Assembly (NCBI GenBank): GCA_015039465.1
Contig: MU130378.1
Span: 1,926,570-1,990,569, forward strand
Reading direction: 5' to 3'
DNA: 64,000 nt
Source of the DNA: Phlegmacium glaucopus
Taxonomy: Eukaryota > Basidiomycota > Agaricomycetes > Agaricales > Cortinariaceae
The position numbers were made by a program, and so were the translations under genes. Of this stretch, positions 49,096-61,042 are shown in pieces. Within the stretch, counting starts at the first letter, position 1; each line of letters starts with the position of its first letter. A model generated the notes under the pieces. It was not told the DNA's origin. It searched no databases and saw only the letters and a list, made by a program, of their open reading frames with translations.

Positions 49096-50421
49096 ATGAG
49101 TGCGTTTCCAACCGAAATCTTCGATGCTATTCTCAGTTATTCCAGCTACTCAACTCTGCTCACAACCTCCTCCGTTAACTCTACCTTCCACCTTATAACC
49201 CGGAAATACTTATTCAGCTCCATTTCTTTGAAGAGGACGGTATATAATCGTGACACAGCCAGCCGTGCAAGGACATTCTTATCCCTTCTCAAACGCATCC
49301 CTGACCTCGCGAATTGTGTTCGACGTATCCACATTGATTTCTTCGGAAAGAACTTATATGATTCGTCCAATGACTTAGTTCCAGACGCCAAGCCATTGAT
49401 CACTGTTCTATCTCGTCTACCAAGATTGAACATCATCTCTCTCAGAGGAAGAGACAGCACGATATCACCTCCTTCTTGGCTTGACTGGGAGGAAGTCTGT
49501 GTTGAATTGAGGCAAGCGTTTGCTCGCACTTTTAGATCACCCCTGGTTTCCGAAATCAAAATTTCTCACATCCACAATTTTTCGCTCTCGATATTTGTCG
49601 GATGCCATTCTTTGAAGCATCTATCACTCAACGTGGTATCATCGAGAAAATCACTACCTTCCCAGAGTGATATTGGATCTCGCCCAAGGCTGAAGTCCCT
49701 CGTTCTTCGACATTCATTTACCGTGACAAACAAACATAACAAGGCGAACTTGGAATGGTTGTTTTCTCCCCAAGGAATCTTCGATATCTCCCAGCTCGGC
49801 AAGTTCGTCTTTTCCGGTGGAGTAAGTCATATAGAACCTGCTCGCATTCTGTCGCTCTGCGCGGGATCTATCGAGTCATTTGAGCTGAAAATGGATACTA
49901 CCGGTAGGTTTACTTGAGTTTCTTCGCTGTAATTTTGCTTACTCCACGTTGCTTTGACAGTGAAAGGGACATACAGCATCGTCCCTTTCACTCCTAAATC
50001 AACTCCGCTTCCTCCCTCGCCCATCGACCTCGATATTCTTTCCAATCTGACAAAATTAGTCATTGTCGCAACCCTGACAACTATAGAGACCTATAGAAGT
50101 CGACATTTTTCATACAGCAGTCCGCTGCCATGGATTGTCGCTCGTCTCGACGCGCTTACTCCGGCATCCGACTTATCCGAAATCATTCTTCAGTTAAACC
50201 TCTCAATTATGGACACCAATTTTGAAGCCATCGACTGGGGTGACCTCACCCGTATCTTATCGTCCAAGAATCTGCCTAATCTAAACCTGGTAACGCTGAA
50301 AGTGTCGGGACGACACAACCCTTTATCACCTGTGCAGTGGGCTGTGTTGAAGAATAATCGGCATCTCTCGCCGCTGGTAGAGGATGGCAGGCTGGTTCTG
50401 GTAAATAGCAACCCTCTATAA
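49096..50421 (+). CDS. F-box-like domain protein
   Basis: The ATG at 49096 opens FPTEIFDAILSYSSYSTLLTTSSVNSTFHLITRKYLFSSISL, a fungal F-box-like motif of ~45 residues that would bind Skp1 and make the protein a candidate substrate adaptor of an SCF ubiquitin ligase. The rest lacks clear tandem LRR motifs but has Leu-spaced segments such as LPRLNIISLRGRDST, HSLKHLSLNVVSS and PRLKSLVLRHSF. One intron, 49904-49960, splits the frame, with the second exon beginning at VKGTYSIVPF. Total 422 residues. Basidiomycete genomes have large lineage-specific F-box-like families, and this looks like one of those rather than a conserved housekeeping F-box protein. Confidence 0.8.
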
Positions 50422-50559
50422 GTAGATAGATTACATATTTGATTTGCGGTGCTGGCGTGAGAAATTAAAAAGTGCTACGGAGGCGTCAAAGGCAGTGGCG
50501 ACCTAATATGGTTATAAGACTTTGTTAGACTGCACTCCTTTCTTCACATCATCTACTAA

Positions 50560-52391
50560 ATGGGTTGTATTCGTCCTGCAACACCGGGCTTTCTCGTCAC
50601 ACTCACTGCTACCATCCTTCTCGCAATCGTTTCCTTCTGTGTCCCTTTTATCAAGTCCGTCTTCTTCCTCAGAGCTTCAATCACTGAAGGCGAGGTCAGC
50701 GGATCCATAATATTTGGAACGTTAGGCTATTGTCTCGAATTGTCTAACGGTACAACATGTTCAAAACCCTCCATTGGATACGAGCTTGGTCAGTTTCTCC
50801 TTTTCTTTTTATAACAAGTTTCTCAATCCCCTGTATTTTGAAAGATATCAACGGCCTCGTTGGCAACAAATTACCCATCAAAATCCCTCAAGTCGTGATC
50901 AAATGGATCACCTACGCTTTGGTGCTCCATATCGTTGCACTTGCAGCAGCAGCAGGATCTGCTGTCTTCGGTCTTCTTGCACACGTCCGCGAAATGTCAA
51001 TGGTATGCTGCAGCACCTGCATTTCTGGATTTGCAGCTGTGATTGCCATGTTGGCATTTATATTCGATCTCGTCCTCTTCTTTGTCGCTAAGGCCAGAAT
51101 TAATTCGGTCGGTTCGGCTCAGATAGGCTCAGCAATTTGGTTGACTCTTGCAGCCTGGGTCCTACTTTTCTTCAGCGGATGTTTCTATAGCTTTGGCAGA
51201 TGTTGCATCAATAATCGATCAAAGAGCAAGGGCTATAACGATGACAACAACGGAGGCAACTGGAGATCAAGGGGTGATACGGAGATGGGCCCGAGCAGTA
51301 AGAATGACTTCACTGACCAAAGGCGTTTGGACGCTGTCAAGGCAGAAGCAGATCGCAAGGCATACCAAAAACAAGCCGAAATCGGTCTTCCACGATTCCC
51401 TGAGACTCAGCCTCTGACTGCCACTGTATATGGCGATCAAGTATACCTTGATGATCAACATGATGAACACCAAGCCGCTATTCTGTCTTCTGTAGCACCG
51501 GCTGGACGTCAAAAAGCTTATCCTGCTGGAGGGTATGCCCAGGCAGCACCTGGTACTCGTGCAATGGATGACTACTACGGATCCACACACGCATCTCCAA
51601 TTAACACTTATCCACCGCAACGACAGGCCAGTTCATATGCACCGTCGAGTTACACCTCCAGCAATAGCGTCCCGCAAAGTCCCACTCGACAGCCTGCACT
51701 ACCACTGGCTACTGCTTATGGCTCATCCCCTTACGGTTACAATACAACACCATCTCCTGCTCCCGTCCAGATGCCTGCACTTCCAAACCAATATGCCCAA
51801 GATCCCTACGGCAACACTGAAGCCTCCTGTGAGCACGCCTGTATTCCCAGTGAACCCAGTTTGAGCTGATTATTTACTTATCCAGACTTCGCAACCCCTG
51901 GCCACGAGCAGCAGACCTCAACTTACTCTCAGTACAATTCTCCCTATGGCGACGTCAAATCCCAATCCCATCTAGTTGAATTATCCTACAATCCAGACCA
52001 ATATAACACCAATTCCCTGGTAAACCCACCGATGCCTTCTGGGACAAACTACGCAAATCTATCCACTCCAAATCCCTACCTCATTCCTTCGACATCGCCT
52101 CCTCCGCAGCAAAGTCATCAACCCGAGCGTAGTTATACACTTGGAGGAGATAGTTATGGGGCTAGTTCCCAGCCTCCGCTACAGGAGTACAACACCCGCG
52201 GCTACTATGGATATAATGAAGGTCATAGCTCTCCACCGCCTATTAACACCAATACTGGATATATGCAGGCTGGGCCAGCCAGCCCTGTGAGAGGGCCTCG
52301 CACACCAGCGACTCATGACGACTTACCACCAGGCTACGAGATTGGTACCAGCGGAGTCACTGGTAACTGGGGCAAGGGCCAGCGGCAGTGA
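50560..52391 (+). CDS. PalI/Rim9-family four-helix membrane protein
   Basis: Membrane protein of the SUR7/PalI type. Residues 1-35 include the first helix (GFLVTLTATILLAIVSFCVPFI). A short external loop carries GTLGYCLELSNGTTCSKPSIGYEL with paired cysteines, as in the PalI consensus G-x-W-G-Y-C. Three further helices follow (WITYALVLHIVALAAAAGSAVFGL, CISGFAAVIAMLAFIFDLVLFFV, GSAIWLTLAAWVLLFFSGCFYSFG). A cytosolic tail of about 400 residues is rich in Pro, Tyr, Gln and Ser. Exons join at ELD-INGL (intron after 50787) and at SYF-ATPG (51830-51887). In ascomycetes PalI/Rim9 helps the alkaline-pH sensor PalH/Rim21 at the plasma membrane; the name rests on topology and the Cys loop. Confidence 0.85.
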
Positions 52392-52616
52392 TTGGAACCG
52401 TATCTTGTGTAACTTTATTGCAGATATCGCATATACCGTACGATGCTCTGTTTTTAGTTTAAGTTATGTACAAAAAGCATTGAGTTGGCCTCGATGTCAT
52501 AGACTTTCGTACTGATTTATGTACTTTATCCGGCCATATATTTATTGCAAGCATTTGGATATAACCACCCGCAACAAGCTCCTAATTTGGGCCTGAGACA
52601 TCTTCAAAGGAACGTA

Positions 52617-54424
52617 TTAGACGGCGATTTTAGGCTTCCTGTGAGATGACTGTTTGGGCGGTTCCTTTGACAGGAACATCGAGAGGAAATCGTGTACAAA
52701 ATCAGCAGCAGCAATGCCAGTGATTTCAGCTAAAGAAACAATTAAGACTTTTTGCAGAAAGCAGATACTAAGTCTTCTCACCGTTATCGTAGGCAGGTGC
52801 AACCTCAACAATATCAGCACCTCTTTAGAGTATCCTCAATAGTGTATCAAAAAAAAATTGACGGTAGCACATACACAAAGTTCAGACCTGCAAGGCCTCT
52901 GATTATTCGTTTAAGTTCTCTCGTTGTCCAACCGCCAGCTTCTGGTGTACCGGCTACAATTTGGTAAGAGCTATGCAGCGCAGGTGAAAAGGGTTAGTAG
53001 CTTACTCGCAGGAGCAAGACCCGGATCTTGGCAAAGTCAGCCACATTACGGAAACTCAAAAGAAAGAATCATACCTATCACGTCTATATCAAGGCTATAC
53101 TCCGAGTATTGATTCCTTCAGCAAGGCGTTGAAAACGGGCTTGTACATACCTTAGATAAACCGGACTATTGCCAACTCGTTGCCTAATTTGAGCGATAAT
53201 GGCTGGTATACCAAAGTCATCGATATCATCTGTCGAGATAAGTTGAAACCCGACTGATTCGTCGTTTTCGATATCTTCCATGCCCTTGTAAGGTAACATG
53301 GGTATTAGATCGATGGTGGAATGTTTAAGATACTTACCCCAAGTTTGCAACGAATTCCGGCGTGGATACTAGTGTTCGAGAGTAGGCCTTCCTCTCGAGC
53401 AAGATAGAAAAAGGTCCCATGGGTAATGCGGGCCTGGGCAGTCCTTGAATCTGGGTAGGCAGGCCAGGTGTCCTTTAATCTTCTGATTCATAAAGTGTCC
53501 GAATACTCGAATCGAAGAGGCTCACTAAGTGCGCGTCAAAGTGGATGACTGAGATCGGGCCATAAACCTTGTAGAGAGAACGCAGGATGGGAAGCACCTG
53601 AACAAGTTCAGCCAGAGAGACACAGCCAGAATCAATCGAAGGAACCTACGATCGTATGGTCACCTCCAAGACTGGTACATCGCTGTCAGTCTTTTATTAT
53701 TATGATCTCCTGCCAAGATTTCCATACCTGACGATGCGAGGATGCTCCACACCATCATTCGCAATCAAACTGGTAACAGGGTCGCTTTCTCTTCGCGTAG
53801 GAGGCCTTGCAAGCAGGGTCGAATAGGCAACCTCGATTTGATCCATTGCCAGAGCATTATCGAAGGGACTAATGGGAACCTAATATCCATGACCACAGTC
53901 ATTTTGTGATGCCAATAAAATAAGGCGTTAGAGCTCACGTCTCCACAATCGATGATCTTTTGACCGAAGGTGTAGGGATTGTTTCCCCAGTTGAGAGTGT
54001 ACCCTCTCAACTCTCTCTGTCGGCGACTTCCAGACCGAATTGCATAGGGTCCAAATCGCGCGCTAAAATGGGATGTGTTGGCGAACAGACCGAGACTTCA
54101 GAAATGAGTTAGTTAAATTATTTACCCAGGTCTGTGAGACACTCCGGTGTCGAAGGGTAAGCCAAGAACAGCAATGTCAAAATCGGTACTTTCTTCCTGC
54201 AAACAACGAACATAGGGAAGGTGCGAAAAAGACAGAGGGCCCGAGAACGTCTGGTCGATTTGTGGACCGTATTTTTCGACCCAGGTTTGTCCTGTGACAG
54301 CACTAACCGGACTCGAATGATGACTTTCGAGATGAACTTGATTGAAATCACTATGAGCAAACGATGTTGATAAAAAGCATGTTGAGAGTATAATGAGCCG
54401 TAAAGCCTCCTTATTCAGACGCAT
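52617..54424 (-). CDS. Agmatinase-type ureohydrolase with signal peptide
   Basis: Manganese-dependent ureohydrolase, predicted to hydrolyse agmatine to putrescine and urea. The ATG at 54424 opens a signal peptide (LIILSTCFLSTSFAHS), so the enzyme should enter the secretory pathway (vacuole or outside). The mature part has [44 protein letters not shown]. Metal ligands occur in LGGDHT (His), FDAHLDTWP (two Asp and His) and LDIDVID with DPGLAPA after an intron. GTPEAGGWTTRELKRIIRGLAGL and VGADIVEVAPAYDN are the conserved substrate-side motifs. Spliced ends fit the family exactly across about nine short introns. The tail (KEPPKQSSHRKPKIAV) is basic. All catalytic residues appear present. Confidence 0.9.
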
Positions 54425-55833
54425 TTGAAGAAAAGATATACGATAAGGGTCAACGCGTCTTTAGAAGGCCATATATATATCGATTGGAGGTATATCCGCT
54501 ATCATGGTGGGAGATCAGGTTGTCAGTGGTGGGAAAACCGGCACGGCAGCGAGCATGCCGATGAGCCGTTTCCTGAAACGGCGAATCCAACAAACAACGA
54601 GAAAAAACGGGTCTGAACTACATTAAACGCATACCTGACGCAGATGCTGAATACCATTTGTAACCTCTGTCCCTGACGGGCAGTTGTCTGGCTGACATAT
54701 ACATATGTTCACCAATACATCATCATCTTTTTCTTCTGCTATTCCATCTTACACAAGTTCCTCAACAGATGCAGATTGAAACCTGGGCTGTTGGAACCTT
54801 CTCAGCGCCTTACCTGGCTCATCCTCCTCCCATACATTCTAGGTCCCCATTCCTGTGCCCAAATGATGCGAACTTCACACTTTGGAGAGATCTCAGTCAG
54901 CCTTGCGCTCTCTGTCTCATTGAAACCCTAGACTTTGCGGTTCATTCTGGTATATTCTTGTCGTCACCTTTTCATGGGTAGCCGTCATGAGAAACCGCTT
55001 GAACTCTTGGTCGAGAACGGAAAGCTGATGGGCTATCATTTATTTGTGGGGTTTGTGGGAAACATAAGAGGAAGTTTTGGGAACCGCCAGCTTTTTGGTG
55101 CAGCCTCCAGATGCAAGGCTTGGAGCCTTGTGGACTTGTTAGGACCTATAATGGCAGAAAATAGATTTGAAAGCGATGTAGATTTTTATTCAAAATTTTC
55201 TTACTTTCATACATTCATATTTTTATAAACTAAAAGCTATACATCTAACAAGTGGATTTCCTGGTAGGTACTAGTCAGGATCTAAATGTGTTACAGAAGA
55301 ACATAAAGAAGTACATATAACAAGTAGCGGGTAGCGGTATGTTGGTTGATTGGTATACAACAGGAATTGCAAAACAATAGATAAGAAAAGCAGCCTGGAG
55401 GAATATGGGGGTTATCAAAGGAATAATAGCATAAAAACAAATTCGGTCAGATGCCTGAAGGTGTGGTAACAAGTCAAGCATGCAAGCGATTTGTGGTAGA
55501 TAGTATGGATGTGGTATCCATGATGACGATAGTCGGAGGCGTCTAGAATTACAAGTTTTGGTCCCTTTGGATAGAGTGTAGATGATGTTGAAATCCTGAT
55601 GAGAATGCCGATTGAGAAAAGTGAATGGAAATGCGAGGGGAGGCAATGATTGGAGGAAGAAAAAGAGAGCGGCAAGCAACTTGAACCTTGGAAGAGGGGA
55701 GTGAATCAAAACAAGAAAAGAGAGCAAGAAAAATCGGATATAAAGAGTGTCGTATGCTGGATAATGCGGTAAGAAACACGAATACAGAGAAAAGGCAAAG
55801 TGAGAATGAAGCGGGTGGCTGCATTGAAAGCAG
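54425..55833. other. Long intergenic region between agmatinase and methyltransferase
   Basis: About 1.4 kb between the agmatinase start and the methyltransferase stop, both minus strand. Open frames here (including one of 209 codons at 55275-55904) have no domain and overlap the methyltransferase end, so I treat this as promoter plus 3' untranslated region. No RNA gene or repeat recognised. Confidence 0.5.
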
Positions 55834-58585
55834 CTATGATGTCGGCGTTGTCTTCTGATGGAACAATAACGAAGCCAACGACCGATCCGATTTCGTGGCT
55901 TCAAACACCCGAATGGTGCGTATATGCGTCAGTTCTTCACCATGGTAAAGACCATCATACGAGTCCGAACTATTTTTGTTCGACTTTGATCCAGATTTGG
56001 GTTTGGGGAGTGGAGGCGCGAAGACGGGAGGGACTGCGGTGGGTTCATCGTCATAAGGATCCGAGATTTCGGAAGGCCAGTTGAAACGGGAACGACGGAA
56101 ACTGGAAAAAGATCAGGGAGGATTCGTGTTAATACTTGCAACAACGATAAAAGAACAACATACCACTCATACTTCCACATAACCTCATGGAATTCATTGT
56201 CATCAACAAATCTCGTACCATCCTTATCTGTATACTGAGCTATAAACTCTGCTAGGGCGGGTTTACATCCTAGCAATGTATGCACATATTTATTAGCGTG
56301 CATCTCGAGTTCAGCAGGTGTTAAGGGGATATAAGTCGAAGGCCACACAATAAGACCCGGTGATTGCACTGGAGAAGGGGGTGAAGGAGATGTACCAGAT
56401 CGTCGAGAAATCGAAGCAGCTGTTGCAGAAGCAAGATCGGAATAAGATATTCCAAGTTGATAGGCAGCCTTAGCACTCAAAACGGGCGCTTGAATTTGAT
56501 CTGGTTGTAATGGGGCTGGGAGAGGAGCTGAAGGGGCCTTTTCCTTTGGAGAAGAAGCAAAGTCTATGCCTAACCATCCAGCAGCTTTCATGCTCGTAGA
56601 AGGTGGCACAGGAGTTGGACTGAAGGTTGAAGAAGGACAAGAGATAGAGAAGGAATTCTCTAAACTTGAACGTTCGCTTGAGCTGCCGCTGCCACTTCCA
56701 GTGCTAGTGTCAGCTTTGGAGGTAGAGTTGTTCTTATCGACCTTTAACTTCTTTTCTTTCTTCTTCAAGGCTTTCTCTCGATCCATCCCCATCCAAACTT
56801 TCGTTTTCATACTAAAGCCACTACTCGCCCCAATACTCTTCAAATTCACAGGCTCCTCCCCATCAGCTTTGCCTTGTCCGGAAACTACATCAGCCGGGTC
56901 GACAGGCGCTAGCTTAATATGGTAGCTCTTGGTTTTTCCAGCGGCATCTCTCCCAAATATACACTCCATCCGGTTCAGAACGAAGTCAGAGGGTCGTGGA
57001 AATATTTTGTATTTTTGTTTGAGCATGGTCTCGAAAATGGATTCGAGCTCTCGACAGGTGGTGGCGTGACTTTGCCAAGTGTTGTAACGAGATTCTATAT
57101 CGAGCGCAACGTCTGGGGAGAGGCAAGCCGACCCTGTTCTTTCGACAGGCGTGGGAGGCTGATATGAAGCGATCGGGCGGAGAGTAGGCGACTCAACAAT
57201 CTGATCCGGTTTGTCTTGGCAAGAGGTGTTTGGAGTATTGAGAGTAGAACCGGTGTCACTCCCAGAGTCCTGTAGTGTGTCTTCATCGAAATCGGCGTCA
57301 TCGAAGGCGTCAAGCATGTCTCGCGACCAAGAAGCCTGTTTCGGGGCAGTGCCGTAAGGGAAAAAGATTTGGTCGTCAATCAGTTCCAGCCTTCCGCTAA
57401 CGGTCAAGACGCGGCGGACTTCAGTAAGTATGTAATCCCATTTTTCATATGGGATACAGAGGACAAGGTTTGCCATCCTGACATAGTCGAAAGAGTTGTC
57501 GGGGAAAGGTAATTCGAAAGCAAGACTATCAAGTTGAAGACAAATGTAAGCACGAGGGAGAAATGAAGATAAATAAGACATACAAATTCCCTAGGACAAA
57601 ATGGGCATTCTCGGTGGTTTCAAAACCTGGCAAAGTCACGTCGACTAGGTCTAGTCCAGTGACTTGGGACGTCTTCCAAACACTGGCAGCATGAAGTACC
57701 CAATAGCCAGGACCACAACCCAAATCCAAAACCGTAGAGGGTGGTTTCTTCCCATAATCGTGGAAGGAAGGCGAGCCGTGGGTGAGATGCTGTAAAAGCA
57801 AGTCCGAATAACGGTCGCTGGTGAACAAGTTAGGAAATCTCATTGTCGAAGGATGATAAAGGAAATTACTTTTCCAAAAGAATAGGGTCGTACGCCTGCA
57901 TGTAGGGAACGTCATGATGATAGGGATGTAGCTTCATATTATGCCGTTTCGACCATATGCTCTTCGGGACGAACCTTTCGGGTGAATCATGGTCAGCCGA
58001 ATTTTGATCCAAAAATCGCGTCCTTTTACTGATGCTTTTCGTAATAGAAAGACCTTCAGACTGTGGCGGAGACAGCAGAGAATGAGGAGCCGATGAATGT
58101 GGAGCCGAGCCAGAAGCGGGGGAAGGGGAAGAGCAGAGATGCACCATCGACGTCTTTCTCTTTACATGACGAAGAGTTGGGGGAGTGTTGATGACTCCCG
58201 AAGAGGTGGTTGGCCTTTGAAGTGTTTTATAATGTGAAGGTGGAAGCTGAGGAGTACTTGGTTTGACTTCAATAGGATCGGAGACCTGAAGAATGGGCGA
58301 AAGGTTCTTTTTGGCCTTTGCCCTGTCCTTGAAACCAATGCCCATGTGAGCAAATGCCTGCAAGCCACCAATTGAAGTATGTCGTTTGAGAGGATTGGGA
58401 GATTTATCCGGGATTTCAATATAAGGTGATTCCGTATATAGAGTGGAGAACGGACGATAATGACCACTTCGTGCGGAAGTCGGGGTTGAAGATTGCGGAG
58501 AAGCGGAGAAGCGACGACCAGGTAGAACGGGAGGGTCGTAAGATAAAGATTGGAGAAAAGGGCTGACTATTAGTAGGGAGCCCAT
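55834..58585 (-). CDS. SAM-dependent methyltransferase with disordered flanks
   Basis: Class I methyltransferase by motif. The ATG at 58585 opens a Ser/Pro-rich N-terminus of ~230 residues. After the intron at ~57870, exons join as LLENDRYSDLLLQHLTHGSPSFHDYGKKPPSTVLDLGCGPGYWVLHAASVWK, where VLDLGCGPG is the SAM-binding motif I. VTGLDLVDV follows as motif II, and FLAFELPFPDNSFDYVRMANLVLCIPYEKWDYILTEVRRVL is the motif III/IV region with the FDYV core. SGRLELIDDQIFFPYG completes the fold. The rest (~450 residues) is low complexity with conserved-looking islands: TCRELESIFETMLKQKYKIFPRPSDFVLNRMECIFG and ELEMHANKYVHTLLGCKPALAEFIAQYTDKDG. The last exon ends LTHIRTIRVFEATKSD then the stop at 55834. 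Substrate unknown. Widespread in Agaricomycetes as a large hypothetical methyltransferase. Confidence 0.85.
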
Positions 58586-59521
58586 GTTATGTCAAAGCGG
58601 GCTGAGGGGCCTCTTGATAATGAGGGCCACCGTTTGCTCAGACAATGGAACGACGAAGATGGTTGTGGCCCTCTGCAAGAGAGAAATAAAACCCGAGGTA
58701 GGTACTCTTCAACGGCCATCTTATCACTCCCGGCCCTGCCGATACTGTCTTCACAACTGCGCACAGGTCACCATCAATTGCCGGAAACTTAAAGTGACAG
58801 AGTATGTAAGTTGTACGTCACAACCCAATCCAGTTATATGCGCTCTAAACTTTAATCATCGTCTTTCTTGGGCGGTGGCCCACAAGGTTGGAGCATACGC
58901 TAGTATAGTATCAAATAAGCCCAAAAGCAACAAAATAAAATCACACAATGTATACCTCTGTCATTTCAAATTTTACTCTTCCGATGGCCTCACCATCTGC
59001 AATTGCAAGATAGGAAGTTAGTGTGGAATGTCCCACAATTGACGACAGCGTATCGCGGTGTTGGTGCGTGAGCCAGTCACTGAGGCTGTGGTTCAGTAAT
59101 CAAGCAGCATGTCCTCCAATCTAACGTACTATTTCGATATATCAGCATGTCCTACGTAAAAACTGTGTATCAGCTTGGCGTAAGTCAAATTTTACAGGAA
59201 ACTCGCCTGTGCCTGTGTAACGCGCATGTACTGTCCAGACACGAACGTCAAATCAATTTGAAAATAACACAGAAAAGCGGCTCACAGTGTTCTAATTGTG
59301 TGTTGGCCGTATACCTGAGCTCTGAAGACTACAAAAACCCAGCATTTGTTAGCAATTGACTTTTCAATGTCTGGAGATGACTGACCATGTCCAAAGTATT
59401 TATTGACTGTTATTATTGATTGCTCTGTCATCGGTGTTCACCGCGACTCGCGTGCGGTAAACATTTTGCTTTCAATCATCCTTCAATCGAGTCTCGACAG
59501 AGTCAGCTAGCCCTGACAAAA
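58586..59521. other. Divergent intergenic region
   Basis: About 940 bp between the starts of the methyltransferase (minus) and the LRP1-like gene (plus). Only short frames; no recognised motif. Confidence 0.5.
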
Positions 59522-60693
59522 ATGACGGCCGAAACGTCCAAGATAAAATCTAAACTAGCAGCCCTCTCAGCTTCCTTCGACGAACTAGAAGCTCAACTAG
59601 AACCTCTCTTCTCACAAACCCTCCCAGAAACTATCATCGCGCTTGAACCCCTACAGCAAGCAAAACTCCAAACCCTTTTACCATACCTCGTCTATGATCT
59701 TATTTTCAGTTGAGTCTCAAAATGAAGTCCTTGTAATCGCTCTTATGTCATATATCATGTAACAGTTTACTTGAAAACCCGAGGTATAGATCCAAAAACA
59801 CATCCTGTAGTACCTGAACTGGCTCGTATAATTTCCATGTTGCATATTTCATCGATCTTACTTTTTTTTGGCAAATTCACAGGACAGAATTCGAAAATAT
59901 TTCGAAAAGATAAATCTTGCAGAGAATCCACCAGCCAGTACGCAAGAAATCTTTTTTTTTCTCCATCCACCTTTTACATACCAATGTTCTCATTCTTTTC
60001 ATCAGAACGCACCGAAATAGATAAAGCAGCAGCAACACGCTTTATTAAACACGCTATTGCACAAGCACAATGGAAGAAAACAGCTGCTGAAGCTGACGAA
60101 GAAGATGACGATAATGTTATCTCTGATAATAATACCCAACAAATCGTTTCGAGCTCATCACATATCCCCGTGAAAATGACGAGTAAGATGATCCAACGGG
60201 CTGCATATGAGAAAGAAATAAAAGAACGAGATGGGGTGGACAGTGATGAAGATGGGCTAGAGGTTTTTGAAGGGGATGATGAGCCTCCTACACGAACAGA
60301 AGGCGGTGAAAATACGAAAGGCAAGGGTAAGGAAACCGCACCCCCAGCCACCATCGATGAAGACACCCATATCAGCCGTAACAAGAGAAGAAGGCCAGTG
60401 GTAGATCCTTTTGCAGGTAACGTTTAACCCTCGTCCAGATGATACACCTGCGTTTTGACTACGAGAATAAAACAGGATATGGCGATGACCTTGCATCACG
60501 CAATCGTTCTACAGCCAAAAAGGTAAAATCCTCAGAAGATTCACCACAACTACAACCACATCCTTCAGGTTTGGATCCTAGAACTTTACCAGTCGACACA
60601 CGGATATCTTCAAACGGTAAACAGCAATCTAGATCAGAAAAGAAAGCTAAGCAAAAGACGAAAGGACTCGCAAAGTCCACGTCACTGAAGTAG
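59522..60693 (+). CDS. LRP1: LRP1/C1D-like nuclear exosome cofactor (Sas10/Utp3/C1D family)
   Basis: Predicted nuclear protein that partners Rrp6 of the exosome in RNA processing. Exons 59522-59708, 59766-59838, 59888-59937, 60006-60416 and 60476-60693 sum to 939 nt, giving 312 residues. Residues ~1-110 form the Sas10/Utp3/C1D helical domain: SKIKSKLAALSASFDELEAQLEPL, QQAKLQTLLPYLVYDLIFIYLKTRGIDPKTHPVVPELARI, IRKYFEKINLAENPPA and KRTEIDKAAATRFIKHAIAQ. An acidic middle region and a basic KKAKQKTKGLAKS tail follow; DPFAGYGDD is rejoined across the last intron. The intron after VPELARI uses a weak donor (gttgca at 59839), the only choice that keeps the frame. The first ATG in a matching frame is at 59522. 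Confidence 0.82.
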
Positions 60694-61042
60694 CTTGTGT
60701 TTGCAATGTACATTTCTACAGGAAAAACATTTATTAATACACATTTGTACGACCGAATTTCGGAAACCATGTTCATGGAAGAAGTGAGGGAAAACAATAT
60801 ACCAAATTTACAAAAGGAAAGATGTCATTTATAGTGGCAGATTTGAAAGCAGTTGGGAAAGCAAAAAGTACATTGGGGCAGGGGTTAGGATAAGTTAATG
60901 TCGTTAGGTTCGTTGTAAAGACGAGGAACTAAACCATCAAAGGAAGAATGCTAGAAGAAAGAAAAGATAGCCATGACATGACATGAGTACACCAGAACAT
61001 AGATACAGTTTGAGGAAAAGTCATAAAACCCTGAAAACAACC
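60694..61042. other. Convergent 3' intergenic region
   Basis: About 350 bp of AT-rich sequence between the stops of two convergent genes. No open frame or RNA gene recognised. Confidence 0.5.

Noticed and set aside
54769..54981. 70-codon frame starting at ATG after a pyrimidine run
   Set aside because: Promoter-like context but no domain, no spliceable continuation I could support.
55275..55904. 209-codon minus-strand frame rich in Phe, Leu, Ser and Cys
   Set aside because: No domain. It overlaps the spliced end of the methyltransferase gene in another frame and fits 3' untranslated sequence read by chance.
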